A stretch of DNA of 64,000 nt, taken from the NCBI RefSeq assembly GCF_949628215.1, contig NC_134288.1, positions 2,046,001 through 2,110,000 on the forward strand, written 5' to 3'. The notes under the pieces are model-generated. The model did no database searches and was not told where the DNA came from. It was given only the letters and a program-made list of their open reading frames with translations. Source of the DNA: Phalacrocorax aristotelis. Lineage: Eukaryota > Chordata > Aves > Suliformes > Phalacrocoracidae. A program made the translations under genes and the position numbers. Below are positions 41,161 to 56,001 of this stretch, piece after piece; the first letter of the stretch is position 1, and each line of letters begins with the position of its first letter.

Positions 41161-44100
41161 AATGCCTAAAGACACCAGCACAGGCTTCACTCTGGTTTCT
41201 TCCCATCCAACCCCCTCCCAACCACAAGGAACGTATGTTTGGGAGCGGGGAGCAACGGCACCCCTGTGGCTGTGCAGCCATGAACCACATCCCCACTGGT
41301 GACATCAGGTTGGAGCAGGATCAGGACCCTAAGAAACCCCAGAGCATCACCAAATAAGACTAAAGAAGAAGAGGATGCCCAGCACAGCCCCCCCGCCCAT
41401 CCCTGGGTTCAACATCATGCTAATGAGGCACTGACCCACTGGATGAGGCCAGCTCTGCTGGGGCAGCACGAGCAGCCAGGGCAGGAGCAAACCACGGAGC
41501 AGCCTGTCCGCTGGTGAAGACCACAGCTCCAACGAGGAGCTGGAGGGCAAAGGAGGAGGAACTCTCTCCTTTGCACAGAAATATCCTCCCCCACTTCCCT
41601 GTCCCCACAGCGCGGTGACTTCCCAGGCTGCTGCAGAGACGGACTCACACCCTCTGTGCCCACGCAGAGAAGAAAAAAGCTTTTCAGCTTTTTCCAAGGC
41701 AGAGACAGCTCTGAGGCCTTGGAGATGTTCAAGCCTTGCAGGCAATTATCAAAGATAACAGACAAATGCTTTAAAGGCCAGAAGGGACAGAAGACGGATA
41801 ACAGAGGCTGGGGAAAAGAAAAAGCAAGTCAGCTCAGAGCTGCAGTGGGGTGGGGAGCAGTGCACGGGCTTCCTTCATCGGCTCTGACCTTGCACACGGA
41901 GGACAGAGACACCATGGGACACTGTGGGGCACAGCGGAGACTTGGGCCATGTGGGCAGATGGCTACTGCGGAGAAAAATAAATGGTGCTGAAAAGAAGGT
42001 ACCTCGGTCCTGTCCTCAGACTGCAACTGCACTGCAGGGTGCACCCCACCTCATCCAGATCCCCCCTAGTGCCTCCCACACCAGTCCTGCTGCCTCCTGC
42101 CACCCACAGGGCAGGACATGCTGCGCTGTGCCCCTGCGTCCCATGGGACGGTGCGGTGCCTCGCTTGCCAGGGAGGTCTCCAGGGGCCTCCCACACTGCT
42201 TGCTCCACCTATCCTCCCGTTTTCCAGCTTGTCTGGAATGGTGCCCCAGTGCCTGGGGTCCCCAAAGGGCCCCCTGGGCAACCCCAGACCCGATGCTGAG
42301 TTTGCCAGGAGATCAGCTGGCCCGACCCGGGGCTCTGGCAGGCACACGCTGGGGGAGCACTCCACTTCACTGGACCGGGGCTCAGATGCACAGGGTAAGT
42401 AAGCCTCAAGGGCAAGGAGGAAAGGGGCCCCCAGCTGTCCCCACCCACCACAGAGGAGACAGGCAGGGGACAGGCCATGCCACCAAGCCTGAAGGAGCGG
42501 AAGTGGAGCTGCCCCAGCCCCTGTGCTGCCACACACCCACCTTCACAAGTCCCACATGCTCCTGGCCTCCTTCTCTCCCATCAGCTCCCCACCAGGTCGC
42601 ATCCCCCAGGAGCTGGGACGCTGCCTCCCCCAGCCCTGCCCCACCTTCACTGCGGCACAACGTGAGAAGTGCCCGTGCACCGGACAACCAGTGCTCGGGA
42701 ACAGATTTACTCTGGTTCCCTCCTGCTTAACACCCTTTCTCTGTCCCGTTTGTCTTTCAGCCGAAATTAGCTCTGTCTGGCCCGCTTGCCCTGCCTGTTT
42801 ATATTCAATATGTATATATAAAGTACGTATTATGCACATTAATGCAGCGTCATCACCGTGCAAACACGCCATGCACCATCACTTCAGAAGGTCCAAGTCC
42901 CAAAGCCACTGTGACACCTGTCCCAGCCGCGCCTGCGGCGCTGCCGTGCCCACTCCTACACTCAAGTCCTAAAATATGTGTATGGCATAGTTGGATTCCA
43001 GCTGCTGCTGGGAGAACTGTAACCTGAAATTTCCATGCTCTGAAGCATTTCACAGATACACAAAAGGACCAACAAGGTGTCAAAGGAGCTTGAACAAGTC
43101 ACAGAGCTGAGGAGGAGCCAGAAATAGCAACCAGGAGCCTGGGTTACATGTGCTGCAAAGGACCACAGCGTGGGCGGCCAGACACCCCCTATCAGACTGC
43201 CCCACAACAGAAAACAACCTTCAAATGATTGCCTCAGTGGAGATAATGGCAAGAGGTTCATGGCCTTGAACAACTTGTCTTACCTGGCTCCAATTCTACT
43301 TTGCTAAGAAAATACTGTGCTAGTCTCACTTCAATACATATTTGCAAGCAACAGCATTTGTCTCCCCGCAGAGCAGGGGAGAATCCGTCCTTTGGCATCC
43401 AAGTGCCCGGACACCTCAGACACCCAAACCGGGAACAAATGGAAAACTCCTCAATTACTTGCAAAATGCAACAAAAAAACCAACCCCCACCACCAGGCTT
43501 CAGCTTGCTGCAGGGCACCTGGTCTGCAAAAATCCGTCAGGAGGAAACCAGAGGCTAGAGTGCACCAACCTGGACCCATGTACACCGAGGACACGGTCCT
43601 TCAGCCTCCAACCCAGCTGTGAGCTACAGCATCGAGGACAGGGCCAAGCCTCCTGAGAGGATTACCCCTGTGGGCAGTTCTGACAACTTACATCTCAGGT
43701 TGAGGGTATCCGAGCCCAGAAAAGACACAGAAAGATGCCCAAATAATACTTTTGAAGCATAACGATGGTACTTGTCTGTCATCCTCAAATTCATTCAGAA
43801 TAGCTCAAAGGATTTACAGTTGTGCCAGCCATGCTGGGGGACACCTGCCTCCCACCAGGAAAAGGGAGGCAGGTGACCCCCCACTTTTAGTATGAATTAC
43901 AGAAACACCTGCTCTGCAAGGGGCCCCACAGTGCTGTTTGCAGGGACCAGAGATGCCTCCCCATGCATGCACGGGGAGGAGGGACGCTGTCTCATCCTCC
44001 CTGCTGGGTCACGGGGGGGGCAGGCGCTACCTGCGACTGAAGCAGCATGACAGGAGGTCCAGCCAAGGCAGGGGCTGTACTCTCAGGTTAGGACAATGAT

Positions 44101-46954
44101 GGCTGGATGCAACCACCAGCTCGCCAAGGTGCCAGGGCATCAAACCCTGTGCCCCAGCCACTGTCAGGGAGGAGACTGAAGACGGAGCTCCCTTTGCAGG
44201 CTGCGCACACCTCTCTCCAGCCCAATGCCGGCATACCTTGCAGCCAGGCTTGGGAAAGGCTGATAAGATGAGGGAAAACATCTTCTCTCCCTCCTCTCGC
44301 ACTGCCCTTCTTCCAGACAATTAATTCCAGCCCTGCACCAGCCCCTGGCTGTCTTGCAGTGCTGCTGTGAATCATCAGCAGTGAAATGCTGACTCACAGA
44401 GGTGAGGCTCCGGATGCGGCTGACGTGGGAGCCCTGGTCCCCGCAGCCTCCTGCAAGCTCACTCCTGACAACCCTCCTTAAAGTCCCCCCACCACCTCTG
44501 CGAGTGGGAGGCTGCAGCAGCCCTCCACTGCAGCAGGGAGACGATGCTTCAAGAGGTCATTTAATCCCACTCGGCTCAACAGAGGGAGCAGCTCCATCTC
44601 TGCCAGCCCAAGAAACCTTTAATAGTCTCCTACAGTAGGAAATCCTCTCCGTGCACCACCACCTGTGCCAGGGCTTTATCCTCATCACATTAGAAAGGTA
44701 TTCTCCAGCATCTCACCAAACCTCCTTCCCAGTAGTTTTGAGCTGTGGTTGTCCCTGTCCCAAGGAGCCAGGCAAAGCTGCTTCTGCCTTGCCACTATTT
44801 CAAGCTCTGCAGCTCCCCACTGTCCCCAGGCCACCATGATCCTTCCACAGGAGCTGCCCCACAGAGAGCTCGTGCCAGCAGCAGCTCAGCCCAGCACGAG
44901 GAGAAAGCAACACCCATGGTAGCTCATTCAGCCCACGGACCGCAACCCCATGCAGCCACCATTCAACCAGCTGAACCTGCGTCCACCCTCATGGGAAAGT
45001 GCCTTCTCAGGCCCATCAGGTTCCAGCCTTGGTCCATCCCAGAGGTGATCTGGAGGCCCTCAGAGAGCAGCAGGTCTACAGAGCCACTGAACCAAGGCAA
45101 AGACTGCTGCCCCCGGAGGTCCCTGCAGGACCAGCCCCAGGAGCTCCCCCTCTGCTCAACCCTGAAAGCAGAAAACAGCTGGCAAAGGCATGAGCAGTTG
45201 GGCACTGAGTGCTGCTGGGCCCAGACCGAGAGCATTTGGTTCCTCCTCCTCCCATCAGGGTCTTGGGTGTGCCATGAGGGTCTAGTCCATGTGCCCTTGC
45301 CACCTGTATCCAGATGGACCTTGGGGTTTGCCTCTGATCTCTGCCTGGCTCCTGGAGATCCCTGTTAGCCAGGCTTTGTGATCACAGCACTGAGATTTGC
45401 CGGCTGGTGCGTAACCACAGCTTTCTAAGACCCCTCATGCCCACACACTTATCTCAAGCCCCCTCTCTACATTCCCTCCTCATGTCCCACTATTTTCCCT
45501 CTGTTTCTCAGAGCAGTCACACAGATGGATGTTTTAGCACCCAAGTATTTTTCCAGACAGTCACAATCTCTTCTCATGTTCTCCATTTACAGTAAAGCAG
45601 TTCCCCCCTTGCCTGACGCCAAAGGCATCCTCCAACCCCCAGTGACCTGGCCCCTCAGCCCAGCAAGCACTTAGATGCGTACACAACAGCAGGACTAATG
45701 CACAAGACCACAGGCACCACATCCCACAGGCGCCCTGCGCGGCAGGACTCAATTACTGCAGAAGTGGCAAGGCACCGGGGTGCTGGGAGAAGCTTTATTG
45801 CTCACCCATCCCCTGCCACTAACAGTCCACCTCATCCAGTCCTCCCTGCAACCATGAGGTGCTTGCAGGCATTGTCCCTCCATCCACCCATGAGCCTTGC
45901 ACCACACATCCACCCACGCCACTGCATATGCTTGTAGTCTCGCAGCCACCTTGCCCATAACGCACCCTTTTCCCATCACTTCCAAGCCTGCTCCCTCCCA
46001 CCCACTTGCCAGGAGCATTTGGAAAGCAGGTATCAGACCAACACAGCATGAAGTTCTCCTGCCCAGCAGGATGGTGTGAGCTCAAGTAGGTCACACCAGG
46101 AACATTCCCCTCTTCAGTGTTTCTCACCAGCCTGCGAGCAAGCCTCGCACTGGCCCAGCTGAGCTCTGCTCCCTTGTCCTGCTAACCAGACCAAGGCTGG
46201 CCCACCACACAACAGCACAGCTTCAGGAGGACCTGACCCTGCCGCAGCTCCTGCCTTCAGGTAGGGAAGAGCAATGAGGTTTGAACCTGCTGGTGGTGGT
46301 GATCCCCGCCAACTAACCCCAAGAGGCTGCTCCCAATGAAACTGCAGGGACACGTCAGCTCCTGCCCTTCCAGCAGAGATGACAGGTCCAGCTCAGAGCC
46401 TGCCTGGCGATGGAAGGCAGAAAGGTCTCATCAAGGCTGTCTGGACCAGTCCCTTCCTGAAGACAGGCCCAGCCTGCCCTATCAGCAGGCCTTAAATCAA
46501 TGTAGGGCTTTGATGGCTACTACAGACACCTTTGTCAGGAGAGGCAGCTGCCTTCCAGCCCCAAGCAAGCCTGGCAAGCTTGGGCTGTTGAGTTGGTGTG
46601 ATCTGCAACCACTGACCTGACCTGGAGTTCCTGAGGGATGCTGAGCTGGGAAAAAGGAATCAAACCCAGGGCTGAAGCAGCTGCCAAGCACCATGATGAG
46701 ATGGTGGCTCTTCCTTGACAGGGTGCACCATGGCCAGGCTAGAGCTGCCAAGCGATGAATTGGGTCAAGTGGGGAAAAATATGAGAATAAAAGCCACAGG
46801 GATTAGATGATCCTGTGGCAACACAGTCACGTGAGGGCGGTGATCCTGTGTAACACCTCCACAAGCTTTGGGATCCACTGTTTGGAAGGAACCCACAGCA
46901 CTGGGGACTCGCACCTCTCTGAACAAGGCTGGCAAAGCTGCTCTCCTGCAGCAA

Positions 46955-47025
46955 GCTCAGACTTAATTGACACGTGTTAAATCTGTGTTTGGGCAATTAT
47001 GTATTTATATTATGTCAGCAGTTGC
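46955..47025. promoter_or_regulatory. Candidate regulatory island with palindromic E-box
   Basis: An AT-rich stretch with ACACGTGT (CACGTG E-box), GGGCAATTATGTATTTATAT and TGTCAGCAG, embedded in GC-rich intron. No direct evidence of activity. Confidence 0.25.
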
Positions 47026-47345
47026 CAAGACCCCAGACATCTGCTCGCTCATCATGCACGAGCCAGGCAGTGCTGAGACATTTGACCCCAGAGCAAGATG
47101 CCGGGCATCTGCAAACACAGCTGACAGGCAGAATCGTGCCTCCCCCACCACAAACCGCACTGTCCTCCACTGGCATTACCTTCAGGAGATGGGCAGCAAC
47201 CTGCTGCCCACAGTGGCATCCCCCTGCTCCAGAGATAATAAAGCAGTTTGAGCTGCAAACTACACTCTGGAAGCCAGACTCAGCTCCCCTGTGGCTCCAA
47301 AGACATTGTGCCATGGGTCAAAAATGAATCATGAGAAAGTTAGGC

Positions 47346-47358
47346 GGGGGGGGGGGGG
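47346..47358. repeat. poly(G) run
   Basis: Thirteen consecutive G on the plus strand. Confidence 0.95.
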
Positions 47359-50300
47359 AAAGCAAACCAAAGTTAAGAAGCCACCGAGTTCACAGGGAGA
47401 AGGCAGGGTTGTCCCCCAGGTCAGCCTTGAGTTAGGCAGCGACGGCAACTCACCGCCTCCCCAGCTCAGCTGCCAGCATTGAGAGCAGCCGGGGTAGAGC
47501 CCAATCCGAGAGACCAAACCCTCCTTCCAGCTTGCTCCTTCCGTGCTTTGGCCCCAGCCCTTTTGGCACCATGAGAAATCAGGGAAGAAGAGCATGACCT
47601 CTGCTGTGTCCCCAGTGGGGGAGGGGGACAGGGGGACTGGACTGGGACAGGGCTCAGGCACCTCCTCCTCCAAGCCTGCCAGGATGCAAAAGCATCACGT
47701 CCTCCTCCCTGCTGCCCTGTTCCTGCCAGGCACAGCGGCATGCGGTCGTTTTGCAAGACCTGGGCAATTCCGGGCCATTTTAAACAAGGTTTCGCTCCTA
47801 CCCTGTTGAGTGTCACCTCCCACCTGAATAAATAAGCTCAGGAATAAATTGCTGTGCCCTCACAGCACACAGCTTGGGAAGCCAAGAAATACCTTCACAC
47901 AACGTCATTACCATGCAAATGAAGATCTCTCAACCTCTGGGTCAGGAGAGCAGTGATTCAGCCTTTTCAAAAACACCCTGTGCTTCTCCAGATGAAAGTG
48001 CAGCCCAGACACCACCCATCTGCGAGATGAAAGAGCCAGCACAGACTGCAACCCCCAGCCACCCCTCGTCCCCTGGTTTGCTCTCCCTGCTCCCACAGGC
48101 CCAGGTGAGGATGTGGGATGAGAGCAGCAGCACCAGCCACGGATGCCGTGTGCCATCGCTAAGCCCACGCGCCACAGCATTGTCTTCTTGGCAGACCATG
48201 ACCTGCCTGCTTAGTGCTCTGGGGATTTCTTTGCTTTCCTCAGCACCCATAGGTCCCTCCAGTCTCACCCATTCTCCCCTCCAAAAGCCAGGTCCAACTG
48301 ATGCCCTTAGCCATGCCAGGGCCCTGACTACACCTGCCCAGCCAAGCCAGGGCAGCAGCTCTGCAGTCCTGCAGCCTTTGGAGATGACAGAAGGCCAATG
48401 CTTTCCAGAGCTCTCTGGTTTCAGCCTGACTCCCTCACACTTCAACTCCCTCCCCCTGATGACAGCTGCTCGGTAGCACAAGCAGAAATGCCTACTTGTC
48501 ACCAGCCAGCTGAAAACCATCCCCTGCTCCCAGGCAGAACCACAGCTGCTGCTCCCTGAGACCCACCCCTGCCACCCGTCAGCCACCCACCCCAAAGCAT
48601 CTCCAAAGTAGGTCAACAGGCAATGGTGATGGCTGCCTCGCTGCCTCCTTGGGAGGAGAGCCCGGTGGCAATGCTGCACCGCACCAGCACCATTGCTGGC
48701 TCTCAGGGTTACAGGCATGTCTTGGCAGGGAATGGCTTGCCAGTCCCCTCCCTGACCAGGGACAGCCACACCACCATGCAGCACCTTCATGCCAGTACAG
48801 CCACACCAGTCTGCAGGCTCACAGGGACCCCAAAGCTCAGCCCACACCCGGCCCAGAGCACAGGCTCCCACCAGCAGCTCCACTCAGGAGCAAAGGGCAC
48901 AGCGAGGACAGATCCTCACACCAGGGTCCAGCAGCAAACCAGGCAGCCCCTGCACCAGAGACCGCACAGCCACCAGCAACCGTGCCCTGCATCACCCGCC
49001 GCTGGCTGCCCGCATCCTGCCTGCTGCTCCGGGAAAGAGCCCGGGGGGGTGTGGAAGTTCATTAAGGCTTCTTGCAAAACCAAAGCCTGCCCAGCTTGCC
49101 CTCTCTGTCACATCAGGCAGCCCTGTAAAGCCAGGAACATGCCTCTTCCAGGCAAACCAATACCTTTTAAAAGGCATGCTTGCTCTATCAGCAGTTTGGA
49201 GCACACTAGGAGTGAGGAGACAGGAGATTTATGATACAACAGTACACCTGGGGTGTTCAGCTCGTCCAGCAAAGGTCCAGCAAGAAGCACTGGATATAGG
49301 CAGAAATAACACAGGAGAGGGCAGGGGAGAAAGCAATTACTTAACATTCAGCACACACCATCCTCCAGTGTGATGGCACATGGCAAACCAGCCCTGTGGA
49401 TGCACTGAAGGGTTTAAACCACCACCCAGAGCATCTTCCCCATGCTCCAGCCCCCAGGCAGTCATCTACACAGCTCCTTCCTACGCTGCAGGATGTCATT
49501 TGATCCAAAGACTTTCCAAGTGCCTTATAAACACCTGGCCTTGGGAAGGTCATCAAGAAAAGGGACCCAAGGACACAACTTACCCAGACAGGGTTGCAGC
49601 CACCCTGAGGAACAGCCCTGAGCAGGGACACTTGAGCAGTGCAGCTACCAACACCTCCCTAAACCCTTCTGCACCACCCAGCCTTCCCATAGCAGCCTGA
49701 CCGCCCCTGTCTTGACACAGCCACCACCTAAAGGAGGACTGAAGGCACCCAGGATCCATTGGCACAGCTGTCCCAGAGGGCAAACATGCTCCCCCAGCAT
49801 TTCACAGCCAGCCCACCCTGCATCCACAGACCCCAGCCCAGCCAAAGGGCTGCACATGAGCCACAGGGTGCAGGAGCCTTGGGCTCCTCACTTTTTGCCC
49901 TGCTTCGGTTCAAAATGGCAGAACCAGGCAGGGAAGCAGCACTGAGGTGGAAGCCCCAGGCAAAAGGGTCAACAGAGCTTCAAAACAGCTTCCTTCCCCA
50001 GGGTGAGGCTGTTGGTGATCTTGGGCAGAGGAACCCCAATCAGGGTTCAGCAATGCCCAGAGACACCCTGGGGTGCCCTTCTGCCCCGGGACAGTGTGCT
50101 GCAGCCAGCAGGGCAGCAGGACCTCCCTCTGTGCTGCCCGGGGAGGATGCAGGCAGTGCCAGAGCAGACAGGCAGCGACACAGGCAGCGGTGCTGGGGAT
50201 GGTACCCAGAAAGCTCCACCTCTGATGGTTGCTTAGCGACCAGCATCCCACAGGAGCAACCTCGCCCGCTTGTCCCTGCCAGCAGCGCCAGCTCTGCTGC

Positions 50301-52740
50301 AACGGCTCTGACAGCGGCGGTGAGACCAGAGCCTCCACCTGGTATCTGCCAGCTTCCCCCTTCCTGCTGCAGCCCCAAAGCCTGGCTGTGCCGGAGACGT
50401 GCTCGCTGCAATCTGCCTCCGCACCCCATTGGCTCCCATGTCTCAGCTCCCAGCCGTGCCTCGGACCCAAGGCCTACAGGAAAGGGAGCAACGCTTTTAG
50501 ATGAGACAGCCCTCCCACGCCAAGTCCAGTTGCTGCCTCCAGAAGCTGATAAGTGCTGAATGGCGAAAGGAAAAAGACAAATGGAAACCACTTCGCGCTG
50601 CCTGAGCCCATCTCAGGCAGCCGACCCAGCTGACTGGGAACAAATCTCCAACAGCACCACACAACCTGCTTCCCCAGGGACACCAAAGCCTCTGAGCCCC
50701 TGCCATGCTCTGGTCAGCATCACCCTTCACAGCTTGCCTCCCTCCTAGCAAGTCCCCAAGCTGCAAAGGGCAAGTCACAAGTCTCAGCCTCGCTGTTGCT
50801 TCCCAACTGATAGGGGCCAATGTACCTGGGAAAATCCCTCCAAACACCTCAAAATTCCTTTGCAGGGAAGAAAATGCTACAAGTTCACAGGAAGAAAATC
50901 AGCAGATCAATAACTGAAACAGGCAGAAGCTGGAGCGCAAGGAAGAGAATTGTTCTTGCAAACGTCTTTTGGACACTGCCTCCAATTTATGCTGCTGTTC
51001 ATCTCACTTCTGAGTGAAGATAGATTAGCAATTTCCTGCTCCTCTTTTCAGACAGCTATATTAAACATGGAGAATCAAGACCAGAAAATAGACCTTCTGG
51101 GGCTTCCTTAAACTATCCCCAGCACTGGTGTCTCTAACAGGGGTCTGACCTCTCATGGGTCACAGCTAGAGAGCAAACCAAGCTTTTCCTTCAGCTTGGC
51201 ACCTGAAAATCTGATTAATCATCAGTGCTACAAGAAACCAATGTGAGCATAAGCACATTGTCCCAAAGTCTCATTAAAAATGCTGAGAGGCTTCCACAAG
51301 CTTTCAACCCTGCAATAACAGCCTCCTTGCAGCTTGGCACTGGGTGCCAGCACAGCAGGAGGCAAAGGCCCCATGTACTGAAGTAGCCCAAGATACCTGC
51401 AGTTGGGTCTCCAGCAGCTACTCTCCCAAAAGTCCCCACCTTCCCTGCACCCCCACCCAGGGCCACACTGGATGGCAGGGGAGATGCTGGGCATGCAAGG
51501 GAAATGCTACTGGCTGGCATGGCCTGGCATCCCATGCCCAGCTCGCTCACCAGCATCATCAAAACCAAAGGTTTTTCAGTGAAGCTGAGCAGAATATCTT
51601 AGAAGGGGTTTGGGGTTTTTTTCTTCCAAGATATGGGAAGGAGATACTTTATGCAACAGAATGACTACTACTATAGGTTTTTTAAAACAAATTAAAAAAA
51701 ACAAAAGCAACCCCACCTTTCTTCTTTGAATGCACAGAGGACTGGTCAAAGGCACCAGCACGACCAGAGCAGCAACCAGGAGCCACAGCAGGCTGCACTG
51801 CTATGGCCCATGCCACGCTCCCATGTGCGTGCAGACACAGTGGCTTCTGCTAGAGACGGAGCCGCTGACACCTCTCCAAACACTGCCTTGATCCGGACCT
51901 GACGCTACACACGATGGCACCGCTTGGGATTTACTCCATTTGCTTTGTATAATTCCCAAATACAAAGCTTAAAATTCACTTATTTTTTTGCCTCTTCAAC
52001 TGAAAGCTGAAGTCTGATTTACCCCTCGGGTGCAGGCAGGTCTCCAGCAGTGACGGGCAGCAGCGCCCCGCTGCACGCAGGCAGCTGGGTGGGCGCAGGT
52101 CCACTCCCGCTGCCCGGAATCACATGTGCCCATGCTGTGCCCACATAGGAATCCAGCCCAGGTACAACACCAAGCCTGCCACTTAATTTTAACCCTTTCC
52201 ATCCCTGGCACCACCCCTCCAATTTCACGTGACCAGATGCCAGCCCTGCCAGAGGGGTGGCAGGAATCAGAGTCATTTAGATGATGGACATATATAAACC
52301 TGACAAACAGCTGTACAAACCCACGCCAGGGTCAAAGTTGGGAGAGATGCATGAAGACCCCCAGCTCCCACTGCAGAACTGCTCCAGCCTGGTGTTCCCC
52401 CATCCAGCATCCTCCAGGCCTCACTCCAGGGGGGGCCCACCAAGCCAGCCAGCCTCCTGGGCACGAGGCAGACATTTTCTCTAAGCAAATATTGCTGGTT
52501 TTCCCTTGCTCTCCCCAACCCTTCCATTTTACCTCATGGACAACCCTGAGCATTTGTTTCTCTCTCAGCTGTCTAATCTCTTTCCAGCTCCCAGATGATG
52601 AACACGTAGCATCTGCAGAAGCTCATCTAGCTTTGATGTGTCTCAAATTCTGCCCCCAGGCAGGTGACAGGTATTCAGGGAACTTGGACAATTAAATGAC
52701 AACAGAAGGAACTGCTGGAGGAGAGGTTTTAAAAATACAT

Positions 52741-52773
52741 ACATAAATAAAAAAAGGGGGGGGGGGAGGGGAA
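52741..52773. repeat. A-rich / G-run low-complexity tract
   Basis: ATAAATAAAAAAAGGGGGGG-type tract in the presumed 5' intron. Confidence 0.85.
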
Positions 52774-55700
52774 AAGCAAGCCTCTCCTCCCCACTGCACC
52801 CAAGGGGAGAGCCCCAAGGTAGGCAGAGCCCATGGTAATGACCAGTGCCTCCAGCTTTCATGCTCGGAGAGGAAAGTCCCAAACCAGGCACCCTGGCCAC
52901 AAAACCCTGTTCCTGGCACAGGAGGGTGCGGCAGCCAGCCTGAACGCAGGAAGCAGGGACCCCATCACTGCGGCTGAGCTGGCCCCACCACGGCAGAACT
53001 CAAGGGAGAAATGTGTCCACAAAGTCCTGGACATAAGTGGTTAGTGTAGGCGGCAGCACTCGCCGGCACGTGACTTGTGCCAAGCAGACCTGGGCACAGG
53101 CTGGCATGGCTCCTGCCCTCCCAGCTAAACCGGGACAGCCTCGGCCAGGACTGGGGATGCAAAGCCAGCAGCAGCTCCCAGGCAGATCCAGGTTCAGCCA
53201 GGTCCATCCCAGCCCGACTCCTCTGTCCCACACAGCCCAGCCTGGCATTGGGGCTGCCAGGCATGGAGCGGTGACACCACAGCTGCTGCAAGCAGGAGGC
53301 TCCAGTGCTCTCACCGCAGTATGAGGGGAACAAGACAGAGATGGCTCTTATACCTGGCAGCTGTCCCCAGTGGGTTTTCTGCTTCCCACTGCGGCCTCCG
53401 GACGGTAGGCAGGGCACCTGCCCTGCAGCTGGGAGGAAGGTGTGTGAGGGCAACAGCGCAGGCAGCTGCTGGAGATGCCCAGGGCTGGGTGTGCAGGAAG
53501 ACAGCACAGTGGTCTTGCCTGGAAGAGGCATTGGATCGGTGACAGCCATGTGGGGACACAGGGAGGGCTGTAGACCTGGCAGAGCATCAACACGCTGCAC
53601 CACCCCTGGGCTGGCACAGCACCACGTGCCTCTACTCACCTGTCCCTGGTCACTCCTCAGGGACCTGAAGGTAGCCCATGATGGGTGCCTTCTAGAAGAC
53701 TTCCCAAGAGATGGGGCTTCCCGTCTCAGTCACCAGGTGGATGAGCTGAGCGGTGGCAAGGCCACCTGCCACCCCAGACAGCCTCCCACCCCTCACCAGC
53801 ATCACCCCACCGGGGCCAGCACAAGGGACCCACTTAGAGATGGCTCTGGACCATAGGCCCCTGATCCATGCCAGAAGCACCCAAGTTCATCTGGCCCTCC
53901 CCAGCCTGCCCCAACTTCGGGACATCTGTCCAGGGCACTGGTGCGGCCACAGCAACAGCACCAGGGAGAGCTGTCACTGGTGGCAGCGAAGGGGTGGGAT
54001 GGCAATCCGCCCGGCATGACCACAGCATCTGCCACATCTGAATGTCTCCGTCTCCCCGGCAACCTGGGTACCAGTGCCTTCTTACTTGCAGCTGAGCAGT
54101 CTTGTGCAGCAAAAGGCATGCTGAATCCGTAGCAGGATTATGGCAGCCCTCTCTTTTCCTTGCCCTCCTGCCTTTTCCATCCAAAATTCGTCATTAAAAC
54201 ATAATCTTGAGGTGAGGAACAAGAAGCATCACGCCAGGGTCACGGGGAGCAGCAGCGCTCCCGCTCACCCACCAACCACCACCGCCATGGGGTTTACTGG
54301 GTGCTGCTGGACTTTTGGCTGGAGGAAAGCAGGACCTGTGCAGCAGCCACATGTGGAGTGACAGACCACCTGAAAGCTGGCTACCTCAAACGGCCTGGGC
54401 CATTGACTTGCCCATGGGAGCAGGAGGAGCATCCTCCAGGTGACACCAGTGGCAAGTAAACCCAACCTCACTCTCCAGCCAGCACGTTCGGTGGCCTCAG
54501 AGGCTCCAAAAGCCCCTCACTGCAGTGCAAAGCTCCCTCCGGTGCCCCACCAGCTTCCCCATCGCCCTACCAAGCACCCGTCTTCTCTGCAGGTGGGAAA
54601 GGACACAAGCCAAGACCTGAGTCCCAGGGCAGCACGTGGCTCCATGAAGAACCCAGAGGCCCCTGAGCAATGCCACAGCAGAGCAAATACCAGCCATGCT
54701 GAGGAGGCTCTCAGCAGGCTGCGACGCCGTACGCAGAGGCATGACAAGCACCCAGCCCCCACCAAAGCGGCATGCCCTGGGGAGGCACTGGGGAGGCAGG
54801 CGAGCCCTGGCACCCCAGACCTGCACCTTGGATGGGGCTGAGCCTGGCAAGCTGCAATGAGGGGAGCAGATCATGCCCCACAGAAGCTGTTGGACTCCCA
54901 CCGAGCAGCTCTCAGCACCTGCTCTTGTAACTGCTGAGAATGGGAAGTGGCCCTAACACTGTTTAACCCCTTCTGCAACAGGGAAAAGAGCCAAAAATGG
55001 AAAATCAAAAGCCTCTGTCCCAGAATAAGGCGGAAAGCAGCAAGGGCTGTGGGGGAGCCAGGCTGGAAGAAGCCCAGAGAGGTGCCACTACCAGCACCCG
55101 TATGTTAGAAGGTGATGCCCCTGAGTATACCCATGCCAGGGCCAGGGGCTCTCCTGCACGTGGTCCAGCCTCCACATCCACCCTTGGGAGTGAGTCCTGA
55201 AAATCCCCACTCCACACTGCGCCTGCCTACAGCTTCGCATCCCTTGGGTCCTGCTGTGCCAAAACAGCTGCTGAAACGCCAGTCCCGGGTGGCAAGTCCT
55301 CCTCCACAGGGATCTGAGAACAGACAGCTCTTCCTTTCCACCAAGCCCCGGTGGGACCACCAAGTTTAGCAAGGCAGGAGTCCACCCCAGCCCTCCGCAC
55401 CCTTGGCCAAAAACAGTAGCGAGGGTGGTACATCCCATGGGAACCGAGCTCTCCGCCATGCTGAGACCTGCCAAGGTCTTGGGTGAGCACACAGCCATCG
55501 GAAGAGCAAAGCCGCATCTTCCAAGGAAAGCCCCATCTTCTGCCACCTGAGCAGACAGCGCTGCGTGTCAAAGGTGGGGCAAGACCCCAGCCCCAGCACA
55601 GCTCTCACGCAGAGAAGCCGTCAATAGCCAGGCAGAGGGGGTCAGAGACAGGTGGGCATCCCAGCTCACCCCAGCTGTAAAACAGCACAGGGGAAGCCCA

Positions 55701-55908
55701 GCTCCTAACTGACGTGAGGCAGAAGAGGTTAAAAGTATCAGCCAAAGCAAGCCGGGTGTTTGGCCAGAAGCCAGCCTTTCCTAAGCTGAGTTTGAGGGAC
55801 CTGGCAGCTCTCACCAGCCTTCACAGTGCACATTGCCACATACCGCAAACCTGTTTGCTCAGCCCTGGCCAAAGCAGCTGGGATGGCACAGAGGCAAGCT
55901 TCATCAAC

Positions 55909-56001
55909 CAATATTATTATTATAATAATCATTATTATAATTATAATTTTATTTTAATTATTAAACTGTTCTTATCTCAAACCACAAGTTTTTTTTTTTT
56001 T
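55909..56001. repeat. ATT/ATA-rich microsatellite with T tract
   Basis: Imperfect (ATT)n and (ATA)n units at about 55909-55965, followed by CTTATCTCAAACCACAAG and a run of about a dozen T. Confidence 0.9.
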
